DNA of 64,000 bases from an uncultured Opitutia bacterium (GCA_903825285.1 CAIJZY010000053.1:42198-106197); one strand, 5' to 3'. Shown: positions 10,501 to 20,378, counted from the stretch's first letter. Notes: a model not told the origin generated them from the sequence alone. Program-made: numbers and translations.

Positions 10501-10713
10501 ATGCCCTTCGCCGCCAGCTTCGTCGGTGCAACCGCGCTCGACGAAACCTACCATCCACTCGGCCGAGTACGGACTGCAGACCAGGACCGCTTGGAGCTGG
10601 CCGACTCAACCCCCGCCGCCGGCCTCTCCGGCCATGACGTCTGGGTCGCCAGCGTGGGACCGGGAGACGTGATGACGGCGCCCGCGGTCCTGAGCTTTAG
10701 TTTGCCCAAGTAA
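7543..10713 (+). CDS. Secreted heparinase II/III-like protein, putative polysaccharide lyase
   Basis: Large exported protein, 1056 aa. An N-terminal signal peptide (hydrophobic LLGLLPLVSSFALA, cleavage after about residue 22) is followed by an alpha/alpha-toroid-like region with conserved NIIGGLAALGRAYLLTGDPRYA, and then a heparinase II/III-type beta-sandwich. The latter has the FGQHVNHSHFDRLQLDLF and NTIAHNTVTVDAG segments, whose histidines are typical of this superfamily. Four cysteines occur near FEVCPEGCPIH and KVKCPIGG. It probably cleaves an acidic polysaccharide in the periplasm; the substrate is not predictable. The ATG at 7543 is the first start with a signal peptide. It follows rnhB by 110 bp and probably has its own promoter. 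Confidence 0.78.
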   Translation: MRTQTASVLLGLLPLVSSFALAAPQPNDDWAAPGPVHPALKVGVILPPLVRTPQFPLKDRRTLFTDAEIQQARANVARSPAAKKVAADILKEADYWVTWDDTALHDLISTAEVPRSFEVCPEGCPIHGRKIFEVTGKFYPWIVDPKLPYKVKCPIGGEIYPSNDYGKFYRSGFKDRSDFTGPYVDDGRGWLAPNGQRYWFVAHWNHWVWTQHETSPHPNIIGGLAALGRAYLLTGDPRYAHKAAVLLHRTAEVYPNMDYESQSRYGQLMAEKDGSRYSGKIINAIWETFNVVQFAETYDAIWETIDADAVLQRETGQTGPQLRGFIEANVIEAGIDAVYEVRARGNYGMHQKALLMAAIVRQHGDNARYLATVLDHPEGASYLGLRPALYTLVWRDGEPYESPGYNSLWVQNLTAVVALLPKLGVDVSTLPRLRRLYDAPLAAIAIGRHTPAIGDTTSVYGGVVGETAWVYQQAFRTYGDPRYATFLAGFGAAGENGFRDFTSLLHPAVEAAQAPAAGRRLPPQASRLLSGFGLALLNDRADDTGVSLYFGQHVNHSHFDRLQLDLFAQGQPLTPDLGYPDAMNVFVPGVWTWSVNTIAHNTVTVDAGAQPGNVPGVVELMADGGWAQGIEVSAVGTYPQCSDYRRAVVLVDGPAGHYAVDFFRVAGGHQHDYALHGPPGKATLADAAWSAPAPGTLAGEKVPLGTLYDDPKLAANGEKDGYFDYRGSGFQHIFGVQHRLAGDAVVDYVHEKDPAAQLRLRVLAAPGLTLLAADARVSPVNHPQLLKYLIARHTAEGGAPLASEFVSVLEPHAPGAALLASVTRLAVTGGGTALALRHASGETDIVIHDPAGAAKSIAVGNGKVRTDARLAVLRLGADGLLTKVFLAGGTELSFGSQSFLSTSAPTGPVTAIDPAHATVRVRAPGDPAGLVGRVVNFGNAIARTAHEIRSAHREGDELVLELRDDLLEGVMRVATVNGHVLTTHTRMPFAASFVGATALDETYHPLGRVRTADQDRLELADSTPAAGLSGHDVWVASVGPGDVMTAPAVLSFSLPK

Positions 10714-10848
10714 GAGCACCAAACCGGAAGCACGAAATCCGAGTTGAATTCCAGAGGCGGACAAACCCGGAAAATCACCAAGCCGGCCCGGATTTAAGCT
10801 TGGCCGCTGGTGCTTAACTCGAATTTCGAAATTTTGACCTTGGTGCTT
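10712..10848. repeat. Nested inverted repeat, family E
   Basis: The outer arms AGAGCACCAAACCGGAAGCA and TTGACCTTGGTGCTT and the inner arms ACGAAATCCGAGTT and AACTCGAATTTCG form a large imperfect stem directly after the heparinase-like gene. It fills the gap to the sensor kinase gene, so the upstream part of the kinase open frame is repeat rather than protein. Confidence 0.7.
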
Positions 10849-10896
10849 CCTCTAGGGTGGTTGACCCCAACGGGAGATCATCTCCATCCTAGCGGG

Positions 10897-12087
10897 GTGT
10901 CCGGCAAGAAACACTCCTCGCTCGACCGCGTCCTGGGCCGCCTCGACACGCTCGACTCCGTCAACCTCGCCAACCTCGTGCAGCGGCTCGCGCGCGAGCG
11001 GGGGTTGTTTGAGGACATCTTCAACACCCTGCAGGAGGGCGTGCTGGTCATCACGGACGACGGCGGCATCGAGTACGCCAACGCCGCGGCGCAGCGTATG
11101 GTGGGCCTGGGCGGGGAGACGCTGACGGGCGAGACCCTCTGGCGGATCGTGCCGGGCCTGCGCGCCTCGCTGGAGGCGGCGCTGGACACTGACGGCGCGC
11201 TGTCGCCGGTGATCGCGCGCGAGTTTGAGCTGACCTATCCCGAGCCGCGCACGGTGCGGCTGTACATGGTGCCGTTCCGCGGCGAGCGGCCGGGTGGGGC
11301 GCCGCGCCGGTTTGCCGCGATCCTGTCGGACATCACGAAGGAGAAGCAAAGCACTGAGGCCCGCATCGAGAGCGAGCGCACTTCGTCCATCCTGCTCCTC
11401 GCCGCCGGCGTGGCGCATGAGCTGGGCAACCCGCTGAACTCGCTCACCATCCACCTCCAGCTGATCGAGCGCCAGCTGCGCAAGCTGAAGACGGCGCCGG
11501 CCAAGGAGGGCGCCGCGCTCACCGACTCGATCCACGTCTGCCAGGAGGAGGTGCGGCGGCTCGACGGCATCATCAGTAATTTCCTCGAGGCCATCCGGCC
11601 GCGTCCGCCGGACCTCGCCGAGACCAATGTCGCCGACGTGCTGGCGGAGGTGCTGCGGTTCCAGCAGAGCGAGTTCGCCGACCGCGGCATCGAGGTCGAG
11701 GCCGAGACCCCCGCCGACCTGCCGCCGGTGATGGCCGACCGCAACCAGCTCAAGCAGGTGTTCTTCAACATCACGAAGAACGCGGTCGAGGCGATGCAGC
11801 CCGGCGGGAAACTGAAGATCCGCTCGCGGGCGGACGACGACAGCGTGTTTTTCCTCTTTGGTGACAGCGGCGTGGGCTTCAAGCCCGAGGATTTGGCGCG
11901 GTTGTTCGAGCCATACCACACGACGAAGCCGGGCGGCACGGGCTTGGGCTTGATGATCGTCCAGCGCATCATGCGCGAGCACGGCGGCCAGATCGGCGTG
12001 GAAAGCCGCGAGGGCCTGGGCACGGTCGTCACACTCCAATTCCCCCGCAAAGACCGCCGCGTGCGCATGCTCGGAGCCGGGAAGTAG
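10897..12087 (+). CDS. PAS-domain sensor histidine kinase, NtrB-like
   Basis: Cytoplasmic two-component sensor, 396 aa from the GTG at 10897; no membrane segment is seen. A PAS domain occupies about residues 30-140 (FNTLQEGVLVITDDGGIEYA). The H-box is LAAGVAHELGNPLNSLTIHL, with the phospho-accepting His. The ATPase domain has NQLKQVFFNITKNAVEA (N-box), GDSGVGF and GGTGLGL (G-boxes). I rejected the upstream ATG because it lies in the repeat element. It may pair with the NtrC-type regulator at 15473-16849, which has no other obvious partner in the window; that pairing is inferred. Confidence 0.88.
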   Translation: MSGKKHSSLDRVLGRLDTLDSVNLANLVQRLARERGLFEDIFNTLQEGVLVITDDGGIEYANAAAQRMVGLGGETLTGETLWRIVPGLRASLEAALDTDGALSPVIAREFELTYPEPRTVRLYMVPFRGERPGGAPRRFAAILSDITKEKQSTEARIESERTSSILLLAAGVAHELGNPLNSLTIHLQLIERQLRKLKTAPAKEGAALTDSIHVCQEEVRRLDGIISNFLEAIRPRPPDLAETNVADVLAEVLRFQQSEFADRGIEVEAETPADLPPVMADRNQLKQVFFNITKNAVEAMQPGGKLKIRSRADDDSVFFLFGDSGVGFKPEDLARLFEPYHTTKPGGTGLGLMIVQRIMREHGGQIGVESREGLGTVVTLQFPRKDRRVRMLGAGK

Positions 12088-12093
12088 TTTGGG

Positions 12094-12388
12094 CCACCAC
12101 GAAAAACTCGAAACACACGAAATAATTCCGATCCGGGTGCCCACGGAATACACGGAATACGCGGAAACGATCCGCATGTGGGTTTCCAGATCGGAGCCCG
12201 AACGCATCCTAGCAGTGCGAGAAGAGTTTTCGGATCGAATCCAAACGGTCGAGCGGACCGAGCCCATTCGACAGGCTCAGGGCGCTGGTCCGAGAGAATT
12301 CGTCCGGTCCTTCCGTGTAATCCGTGTATTCCGTGGGCCCCAAAGGATCGAAGTCTTCCTTTCGTGTGTTTCGTGCTTTTCGTGGTGG
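12094..12388. repeat. Nested double inverted repeat, families B and C, at convergent junction
   Basis: The outer arms are CACGAA-type units (12094-12123, partner about 12359-12388). The inner arms are CACGGAATA-type units (about 12140-12166, partner about 12314-12342). They lie between the tail-to-tail sensor kinase and PD-(D/E)XK genes and fill the whole gap. The core between the inner arms is not repetitive apart from CATTCGACAGGCTCAGGGC. Two repeat families nested like this suggest one element inserted inside another. There is no gene in this stretch. Confidence 0.8.
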
Positions 12389-12402
12389 CTCCATCCGGGG
12401 TT

Positions 12403-13077
12403 TCACCTTGCGCGTTGGGCCATGCGCTCGAGGAGGGCGATGCGCGCCTCGACGGGGACCTCGTGGCGGACGGGGCGCAGGACGCAGCGGAGCTGGTCGC
12501 CCTCGCGCACGAGCAGGCCCCAGCCGGCCGGGACTTCGTGGGGATGGGCCGTGGCCTCGGTTTCCGTGACGAGGTAGAGGAACGTGGCGGCCTGCCAGCG
12601 AGCCAGCTTGGCGAACTTGGTGCCGACGTAGAGCGCCGTCTGGGCGGCGCGCAGCTCACGCGTGATGGCGGCGTGGGTCGCATGGCGTTCCCCGCGCAGG
12701 TCGATGCAGTCGTACTCGGGAAACAGCTCCTGGCCCGCGCGCAGGTCCGGCCGGTGGCTGCCAATGAGGTCATTGAGCCGGGCGAGGCGCTCGGCCAGGG
12801 CCTTCACCTTGGACGTGAGCGTGCGCTCGTCGCCGGCATCCCGCAGGAAATCCGCCCGCTGGGCCTTGCACTCGAACACGGCCGTCACCGCCTCCGGCGC
12901 AAGCTGACGCGGCGTGGCGGCGACGACATCGGCCCGGTAGCCCGACCGCGGCAACCGCACCTCCGTGGCGCACAACGTCAGCCGCTGTGCCCGCGCCCAG
13001 TCCACCGCCAGCCGCTTGAGCTCGCGATGCGCCGCACTTTCGCCCGCTGGAGTGGGGTTGGGGTCTCTGGAAGCCAC
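12403..13077 (-). CDS. PD-(D/E)XK nuclease-like protein
   Basis: 224 aa, function unknown. The segment SGYRADVVAA followed by AVFECKAQRADFLRD gives Asp at about 50 and Glu-x-Lys at about 69-71, the arrangement of PD-(D/E)XK nuclease folds. An N-terminal AAHRELKRLAVDWAR helix, also typical of them, precedes it. It resembles MmcB-type DNA-repair proteins in outline, but I cannot assign it to them. No signal peptide or membrane segment is visible. It is transcribed alone, convergent with the sensor kinase and divergent from the GH2 gene. Confidence 0.6.
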   Translation of the reverse strand: MASRDPNPTPAGESAAHRELKRLAVDWARAQRLTLCATEVRLPRSGYRADVVAATPRQLAPEAVTAVFECKAQRADFLRDAGDERTLTSKVKALAERLARLNDLIGSHRPDLRAGQELFPEYDCIDLRGERHATHAAITRELRAAQTALYVGTKFAKLARWQAATFLYLVTETEATAHPHEVPAGWGLLVREGDQLRCVLRPVRHEVPVEARIALLERMAQRAR

Positions 13078-13317
13078 GCCATGAACCTGCTAACGATTCA
13101 CCCGGTGCCAAGCAGACAGGTGGCGGCAGCCTGACACTTTTTGCTCAGCCAAATGGTGTCCCGGGCTGCGGTTGCCCCGAATGTCATGCGATGCGTCTAG
13201 GTCGAGCTAGTTGAATTCTGATCAACTACCGGTTGAAAGTTCACCAACAGCACCGCCAACCCCACACGGTTTCCCTTGCCGCGACCGGTTGGGTGCGCTT
13301 CCTCGGTCTGACCCCCG

Positions 13318-15273
13318 ATGAAGACCTGCCTGCCCCTGAACGCCTCGTGGAAGCTCATGCATGCCGAGCCCAACCTGGGCCCGACGCTCGCGTGCTCGGC
13401 CCTGCCGCTCGAGGAGCGCTGGGTCTCCGCCCAGGTCCCGGGTGACGTCCACCTCGACTACCTGCGCGCCGGGCTGATCGCCGACCCGTTCTTCGGGATC
13501 AACCACGACAAGCTGCGGTGGATGGAGGAAATGGACTGGTGGTACCGCACCGAGATCACCCCGCCCACGCCGGGCGAGGGCCAGCGGCTCCACCTGCTGT
13601 TCGAGGGACTCGATGTCTTCGCCACGATCTTCCTCAACGGCAAGGAGGTCGGCCGCCACGCCAACATGTTCACGCCGCTGCGGCTGGACGTGACCGACCA
13701 CGTGCAGCCGGGCACCAACCGCCTGGAGGTCTGCCTGGGTGCGCCGCTCTTCCCGCCGGACCGCCCCGCGCGCCAGTCCGACGTCCGCGGCTACGGCCAG
13801 ATCACACGCCTCCAGGTGCGCAAATCCCAGTCGTGCTACGGCTGGAACATCTCGCCGCGCATGGTCACGACAGGCATCTGGAAGCCGGTGTCGTTCATCC
13901 TCGCCGAGGCGGTCGAGCTGGCGGACGTGTTCGTGAGCACGGTCGCGCTGAAGGACGGCACGGCCGAGCTCGAGGCCCTGGTCGAGCTGCGCCCCAACCA
14001 CGGCCGGCCCGGCGCCGTCGAGGTGGACCTCACCGTCGCGGGCCAGTCCCGGAAAATCTGCATCGCCTGCGACCCGAGCGGCGGGCGTCACGTCGAGCGC
14101 TTCACCGTCCCGCAGGCCAAGCTCTGGTGGCCGCACAACCACGGCGCGCAGCCGCTGTACGACTGGAGCGCGACGCTCCGCCGCGGCGGGCGCGAGTTGG
14201 ACCAGCGCAGCGGCCGCTTCGGCATCCGCACGGTGCAGCTCATCCAGGAGCCCGACGACGACGGCGGCATCTCGTTCGTGATCGCGATCAACGGCCGCAA
14301 GATTTTCCTCAAGGGCATGAACTGGACGCCGGCCGACGCGATCTTCGCGCGGGTGGACGACGCCCGGTACGACCAGCTCCTCGCCGCGGCGAAGGACGCC
14401 AACATCAATGCCATGCGGGTCTGGGGCGGCGGCGTGTACGAGCTGGATTCATTCTACGCGAAGTGCGACCAGCTCGGCATCCTCATCACGCACGACTTCA
14501 TGTTCGCGTGCGGCTGCTACCCGCAGGACCTGGCGTTCCTCGACGAGGCGCGCCGCGAGGCGGAGTTCCAGGTGCGGCGCCTGCGCCACTACGCGTGCGT
14601 CGTGGCCTGGTTCGGCGACAACGAGAACGACGTGCTCGCCGACAACAGCTTCAATTACCCGACCTACCGGCACAACCGCCTGAGCAAGGAGGTGCTGAAG
14701 TCCGTGGTGCACACCCACGCGCCGCTGACGCCCTACGTGCCGACCTCGCCGTACTCGCCGCTGACGTACGACCAGAACGCGCCGACGGAGGGCGACTGCC
14801 ACATCTGGGGCCACGGCATGTCGTACAAGGCGGACTTCTACGTGAAGCAGCAGCCCCGCATGGTGACGGAAATCGGCCACCTCAGCTTCCCCTCGGAAGA
14901 GGTGATCCGCACCTTCGTGAGCCCGGGCAACCTCTGGCCCGTGTACAACGAGGAGTACCTCACCCACGGCGCGGACTGCATCCGGCTCGACCGCGTCGCG
15001 CGGTACCGGCTGAACTTCGACAGCATCCGCGAGCGCGGCTGGCCCGAGCCGAAGACGCTGCCCGACCTGATCGAGAAAACGCAGCAGCTCCAGGGCGAGG
15101 CGTCGAAGTTCTGGATCGAGTTCTACGGCAACCAGCCCAACTGCTGGGGCATCTTCCTCTGGAACCTCGCCGACAGCTGGCCGCAGATGTCCGATGCCTA
15201 CATCGCGTATCCCTTCGACCCGAAGAAGAGCCTGTTGGCGGTGAAGGAAGGGTACGCCGCGTTGCGGAGGTAG
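13318..15273 (+). CDS. Glycoside hydrolase family 2, beta-mannosidase-like
   Basis: Hydrolase of beta-linked sugars, probably beta-mannosides, 651 aa. Domain order fits GH2: an N-terminal sugar-binding jelly roll (VPGDVHLDYLRAGLIADPF, the beta-mannosidase-like opening), an immunoglobulin-like middle domain ending WWPHNHGAQPLYD, then the TIM barrel (FLKGMNWTPADAI, NAMRVWGGGVYE). The acid/base Glu is near residue 436 in WFGDNEND and the likely nucleophile is Glu near 518 in VTEIG. It is shorter than usual beta-mannosidases (about 800 aa or more), lacking extra C-terminal sandwich domains. No signal peptide is seen, so it is probably cytoplasmic. Confidence 0.87.
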   Translation: MKTCLPLNASWKLMHAEPNLGPTLACSALPLEERWVSAQVPGDVHLDYLRAGLIADPFFGINHDKLRWMEEMDWWYRTEITPPTPGEGQRLHLLFEGLDVFATIFLNGKEVGRHANMFTPLRLDVTDHVQPGTNRLEVCLGAPLFPPDRPARQSDVRGYGQITRLQVRKSQSCYGWNISPRMVTTGIWKPVSFILAEAVELADVFVSTVALKDGTAELEALVELRPNHGRPGAVEVDLTVAGQSRKICIACDPSGGRHVERFTVPQAKLWWPHNHGAQPLYDWSATLRRGGRELDQRSGRFGIRTVQLIQEPDDDGGISFVIAINGRKIFLKGMNWTPADAIFARVDDARYDQLLAAAKDANINAMRVWGGGVYELDSFYAKCDQLGILITHDFMFACGCYPQDLAFLDEARREAEFQVRRLRHYACVVAWFGDNENDVLADNSFNYPTYRHNRLSKEVLKSVVHTHAPLTPYVPTSPYSPLTYDQNAPTEGDCHIWGHGMSYKADFYVKQQPRMVTEIGHLSFPSEEVIRTFVSPGNLWPVYNEEYLTHGADCIRLDRVARYRLNFDSIRERGWPEPKTLPDLIEKTQQLQGEASKFWIEFYGNQPNCWGIFLWNLADSWPQMSDAYIAYPFDPKKSLLAVKEGYAALRR

Positions 15274-15289
15274 GGGGCGCAGCGCACGT

Positions 15290-15465
15290 ATGGGCCGCTG
15301 CGCGGCAAAGATCAGGTGACAAGGGCCAAGGGAGTGTGCGCCTACGGCGCGGGGCCTGCGGTTGCTCGACTCCTGCCACTTGCTACCTGGCACTTGCTAC
15401 TTGCCGCGCGCGGCCCGCGCGGCTTCTCACTTGATACTTGCCCGCCGCCGCCGGCGGGCAATAGC
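15290..15465. repeat. Quasi-tandem and inverted repeat stretch, family K
   Basis: Repeated CACTTGCTAC / GGCACTTGCTACTTGCC units and GGTGACAAGGGCCAAGGG, followed by GCCGCGCGCGGCCCGCGCGGC and ACTTGATACTTGCC, between the GH2 gene and the response regulator. The arms are less regular than in other families. No gene is supported here. Confidence 0.5.
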
Positions 15466-15472
15466 TAGGTGC

Positions 15473-16849
<1,377 letters not shown>

Positions 16850-16871
16850 GCGCGGCCGCCGCTTTCCGCCC

Positions 16872-18659
16872 ATGAACCGACCGCGGACTGCGCAGGAGTT
16901 CATCCACTGGCTCGAGGTCGGCGCGGGCGCGCGCTGGATTTTGCGGGGCGCCGTGCTCGCCATGGTGATCGTGCTTTCCCTGCGCGTCGCGTGGGTGCAG
17001 TTCCACGGCCCGGCCAGCGAGGTCGTGTTGCTGCAGGCCGACACCGGCCGTCAGTTGGCGGCGGGGCAGGGGTTCACGACGCTCGTCACGTACCCGCAGA
17101 CGGTCGCCTTCCTGCGCCAGCGCGGCGTGCGCTACGACCCGCTCCAGCCCTGTCCGGAGCTGCACCAGGCGCCGCTGTACTCGATCGTGATCGCCGGGGC
17201 GCTGCGCCTGCTGCCCGCCGGGCCGCGCGCCGCGCTCTTCGCCCACGCGCCGGTGCCGCCCGACGGCTTTGCGGCCGACTATTTCCTGCTGGCGCTCAAC
17301 GTCCTCCTGCTCTGGCTCGCCGCGGCGATGACCTACCTCCTCGCGCGGCGGCTGTTTGACGCCCGCACGGCGGTCGTCGCGTCGCTGGCCCTGCTCGTGT
17401 CGGTCGCGGCCTGGCAGCAGACCGTCGCCCTGACCGGCACGCCGCTGCTCATGGTGCTCGTGCTCGGGCTGTTCCTGCTGCTGGCCCGCATCGAGGGCGA
17501 CGATCCCGCCGCTGCGGCCGTCGTTTCGCCCGGCTGGCTGGCGGCGCTCGGCGCCGTGGGCGGACTGCTGTTTCTCACGGAGTACTCGGCCGGCGCGCTG
17601 ACACTCGTCGTGCTGGGCTACGTCGCCTGGCGCTTCGCGGGCCGGGCCCGCTGGGTGGCGCTCGCGTGGGTGGCGGCGGGTTTCATCGTGGTGAGCGGGC
17701 CATGGATCGCGCGCAACCTCAGCCTCACCGGCTATCCCGTCGCGTTGGCGGTGCAGAACGTGGCGCTGAAGGCGGGCGACCTCACGGCCGAGCCGGCGAC
17801 CCAGCGCACGCTGCTGTCGGGGGCGATGCCGGCGGTGGACCTCAACAAGCTCGGCAACAAGGTGCTCACGACCCTGCAGGAGAACCTCCGCTCGCGGCTG
17901 TGGTCGGGCGGGGGACTGTGGCTCACGGCGTTTTTCGTGGCGGGCTGGCTGTATGTGTTTCGCTCGCCGCGGGCGAACCGCCTGCGGTGGACCTTCACGG
18001 TGGCGCTCGGCGTGATGCTGGCGGCGCAGGCGACGTTCAACTCCGGCGAGAGCGAGCGGCTGGCGCCGTACTGGCTGGCGCCGCTGGTGATGGTGTTCGG
18101 CGCGGGCTTTTTCTTCGTGCTCCTCGGCAGCAACGCCACGCTCGGCGCGTGGCCGCGGCTGGCGGCGACCGGGCTGCTGCTCGCGCAGGCGCTGCCGCTG
18201 GCGCACGACGCGCTCGAGCCGCGCCGGCTGCACTTCAACTATCCGCCGTACTTCCCCGGGCTGTTCATGGGGATGCGGCAGGAGCTGCTGCGCCGCGACA
18301 CCAGCGGCCACTACGGCCTGATGGCCGACGTGCCCGCTGGCGTGGCCTGGTACGGCCGGCAGCGCGTCTGGGCGCAGCCGATGCGGATGCGGGACTTTTA
18401 TGCGATCACCCTCGAGCAGCCGATCGCGGAGCTGCTGCTGACCCCCCGCACGCTGGACCGGCCGTTCTTCACGGAGCTGGCCTCGCGTCCGGCCCCGCCC
18501 GGCGCGCTGCAGCCGCCCAACCGTTTTGGCGACTGGGGCTTGATTTACGGCGGGCTTTTCACCGGGCAGCTGCCGCCGGAGTTTCCGCTCATGGTGCCCC
18601 AGCGACTGGCGGAAAACCTTTACGTTCTGCTGAATCCGGCCCTGCCGCCGGCGCGGTGA
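16872..18659 (+). CDS. Polytopic inner-membrane protein, possible GT-C glycosyltransferase
   Basis: 595 aa with about ten hydrophobic segments, starting with WILRGAVLAMVIVLSLRVAW. A large soluble C-terminal part follows the last segment. The early loop (VLLQADTGRQLAAGQGFTTLVTYP, then LHQAPLYSIVIAGAL) resembles the first periplasmic loop of PMT/ArnT-like GT-C enzymes, but I see no definite Asp-Glu catalytic pair. It could be an O-glycosylation or polysaccharide enzyme. It starts 22 bp after the NtrC-type gene and is probably co-transcribed with it. Confidence 0.6.
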   Translation: MNRPRTAQEFIHWLEVGAGARWILRGAVLAMVIVLSLRVAWVQFHGPASEVVLLQADTGRQLAAGQGFTTLVTYPQTVAFLRQRGVRYDPLQPCPELHQAPLYSIVIAGALRLLPAGPRAALFAHAPVPPDGFAADYFLLALNVLLLWLAAAMTYLLARRLFDARTAVVASLALLVSVAAWQQTVALTGTPLLMVLVLGLFLLLARIEGDDPAAAAVVSPGWLAALGAVGGLLFLTEYSAGALTLVVLGYVAWRFAGRARWVALAWVAAGFIVVSGPWIARNLSLTGYPVALAVQNVALKAGDLTAEPATQRTLLSGAMPAVDLNKLGNKVLTTLQENLRSRLWSGGGLWLTAFFVAGWLYVFRSPRANRLRWTFTVALGVMLAAQATFNSGESERLAPYWLAPLVMVFGAGFFFVLLGSNATLGAWPRLAATGLLLAQALPLAHDALEPRRLHFNYPPYFPGLFMGMRQELLRRDTSGHYGLMADVPAGVAWYGRQRVWAQPMRMRDFYAITLEQPIAELLLTPRTLDRPFFTELASRPAPPGALQPPNRFGDWGLIYGGLFTGQLPPEFPLMVPQRLAENLYVLLNPALPPAR

Positions 18660-18739
18660 GGCTTGGGTCGGGGGTGGTCTCAAATTTTTCCCCCGGCAGT
18701 CGTGCGGAGCCGGTTTCCAGTCTGGCCAGCGCTTCGGAG

Positions 18740-18809
18740 GATCGCGGAAACGCGAAAATGCGGAAGCGCGGAGGCCTTCGCGTCTCCGTTCCTCCGCGTT
18801 TCCGCGATC
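18740..18809. repeat. Inverted repeat, family A
   Basis: The arms begin GATCGCGGAAACGCG and end CGCGTTTCCGCGATC, with a 15-nt perfect outer stem and partly paired inner units GGAAGCGCGGAGG / CCTCCG. It lies in the 406-bp gap after the membrane-protein gene; the rest of that gap holds only the 43-bp duplication. Confidence 0.8.
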
Positions 18810-18946
18810 CATCTCAGGTGGCGGAGTGTCAGGGTCACATCGCAGGCCGAGGGTACAACTAACAGCGATCCTGCGCCTTCGCTCAGGATGACGGAGGAGG
18901 GGGGGCCTGAAAATGCTCCCGGGCATCCGCTTTAGCCTTTGCTAAT

Positions 18947-19032
18947 GACCGATGAAAATTAATTGCTTCATGCTGGGGGTTATACCTAAGACCGATGAAA
19001 ATTAATTGCTTCATGCTGGGGGTTATACCTAA
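18947..19032 (+). repeat. Exact 43-bp tandem duplication upstream of the beta-barrel gene
   Basis: Two identical head-to-tail 43-bp units, 18947-18989 and 18990-19032, 33 bp before the start codon. Each unit has an AT-rich core (GAAAATTAATTGCTTCATG, with ATGAA/TTCAT arms) and ends CTGGGGGTTATACCTAA. It stands out from the surrounding GC-rich DNA. It is likely a regulatory site or promoter copied twice; no known promoter class is matched. Confidence 0.9.
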
Positions 19033-19065
19033 CGTGCACCGATTGAGGCGGTCCCGCTTTCCATT

Positions 19066-20241
19066 ATGAACTACCCTCGTGCTTTGGTCGTCGCCGGACT
19101 TCTTTCGGCCCTCCCGGCTTGGGCGGTCTATGCCCCCATCCCGGATCAGGAACAGGGCAAGGAGTGGACGGTCACCCTCCGTGGTGACGTCACGAACGAC
19201 ACCAACATCTTCGGCTCCCAGTCCGGCGCCATCAGCAGCATGGTTTACGAGGCCGCGCCCAAGGTGGCGTTCAACGCCTCGGTCACCCAGCAGACCTTCC
19301 TGTCCGCGTCCTACGAGCTCACGGTGGACTACTTCTCCGACCGGCCCGGCACCAAGACCCTCGACAGCCACGATTTCAACGGCCGCCTCGCGCATGCGTT
19401 CTCCTCGGAGACCACGCTGGACCTCAGCGACGACTACAGCATCGCCAAGAACCCCGAGTCGCTCCTGGCCGGCGTCGCGATCAACACCGACCAGTCCTAC
19501 AAGCGCAACGAGCTCAACGGCAAGCTCTCGACCAGCTTGGCTCCCCGCTTCGGCACCACGTTGAAGGTGCGCAGCGTCAATTACCGCTACGACAACGACA
19601 CCCTGGCCACCAGCCTCGACCGCACGGAGAACCTGTACGGCCTGGCCCTGAGCTACGACGTCGTGCCCGAGCTGAAGGGCGTGGGCGAGTATCGTCATGA
19701 GACCGTCTCCTACCGCACCGCCGGCGCGAACAAGGATAAGCAGACCGACTTCCTGATCGGCGGCGTGGACTACGCGCTGGCCAAGCAGTTCACGGCCACG
19801 GCCCGCCTCGGCTACCAGTGGCGTCACCGCGATGAGGAGCGTAGCTCGTCCGCCCCGTACGCCGAGTTCTCCGGCAAGTACGACTACGCGCAGAACTCCT
19901 TCCTGAGCGCCGGCTACGTCTACACCTTTGAGGAGACCTCAAACGTCGCGCTCTACACCGACACCAAGGTGAACCGCTTCTTCGTGAACGTGCAGCACGC
20001 CCTCTCGCCGCTGGTCGTGGCCTCCGGCTCGTTCACGTACGAGCCCTCCGTCCTCCAGGGCCGCCGCGGCCTGCCGAACGCCAACGAGACCACCACGCGG
20101 CTCGGCCTGGCGCTCAGCTACCTGGCCTCGAAGAACTGGATGATCTCCGCCCATTTCGACCACGACAACGTGAACTCCGACGACCTGTCCCGCGGCCAGC
20201 GCCGCGACCGCACGGGCGCGGGGGCGAGCTACTCGTTCTGA
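19066..20241 (+). CDS. Outer-membrane beta-barrel protein
   Basis: Exported protein, 391 aa. The signal peptide (ALVVAGLLSALPAWA) is followed by alternating amphipathic strands rich in Tyr, Asp, Ser and Thr, and the sequence ends in a C-terminal aromatic Phe (GAGASYSF), typical of outer-membrane barrels. GDVTNDTNIFGS after the signal peptide resembles barrel proteins found beside exopolysaccharide export systems. It lies directly upstream of a Wzz/BY-kinase gene, so export or anchoring of an exopolysaccharide is its likely role. Expression is probably governed by the duplicated 43-bp element just upstream. Confidence 0.78.
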   Translation: MNYPRALVVAGLLSALPAWAVYAPIPDQEQGKEWTVTLRGDVTNDTNIFGSQSGAISSMVYEAAPKVAFNASVTQQTFLSASYELTVDYFSDRPGTKTLDSHDFNGRLAHAFSSETTLDLSDDYSIAKNPESLLAGVAINTDQSYKRNELNGKLSTSLAPRFGTTLKVRSVNYRYDNDTLATSLDRTENLYGLALSYDVVPELKGVGEYRHETVSYRTAGANKDKQTDFLIGGVDYALAKQFTATARLGYQWRHRDEERSSSAPYAEFSGKYDYAQNSFLSAGYVYTFEETSNVALYTDTKVNRFFVNVQHALSPLVVASGSFTYEPSVLQGRRGLPNANETTTRLGLALSYLASKNWMISAHFDHDNVNSDDLSRGQRRDRTGAGASYSF

Positions 20242-20378
20242 GCGCGCCTCGCGCGCACAGAACGCAAGGGTCAGGGAACAAGGGACAAGGGTCAGGATTT
20301 CTCAGCCGCGCGCCGCGCGCTGGCGGTGGGACGATCCTGCTTTGGTCTGCAGCTGGCTTCCCTCCTGTTACTAGTCCC

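Noticed and set aside
18947..19032. Sigma-54 promoter in the 43-bp repeat
   Set aside because: GG and GC are not at the required 10-bp spacing, so the repeat does not fit the consensus.
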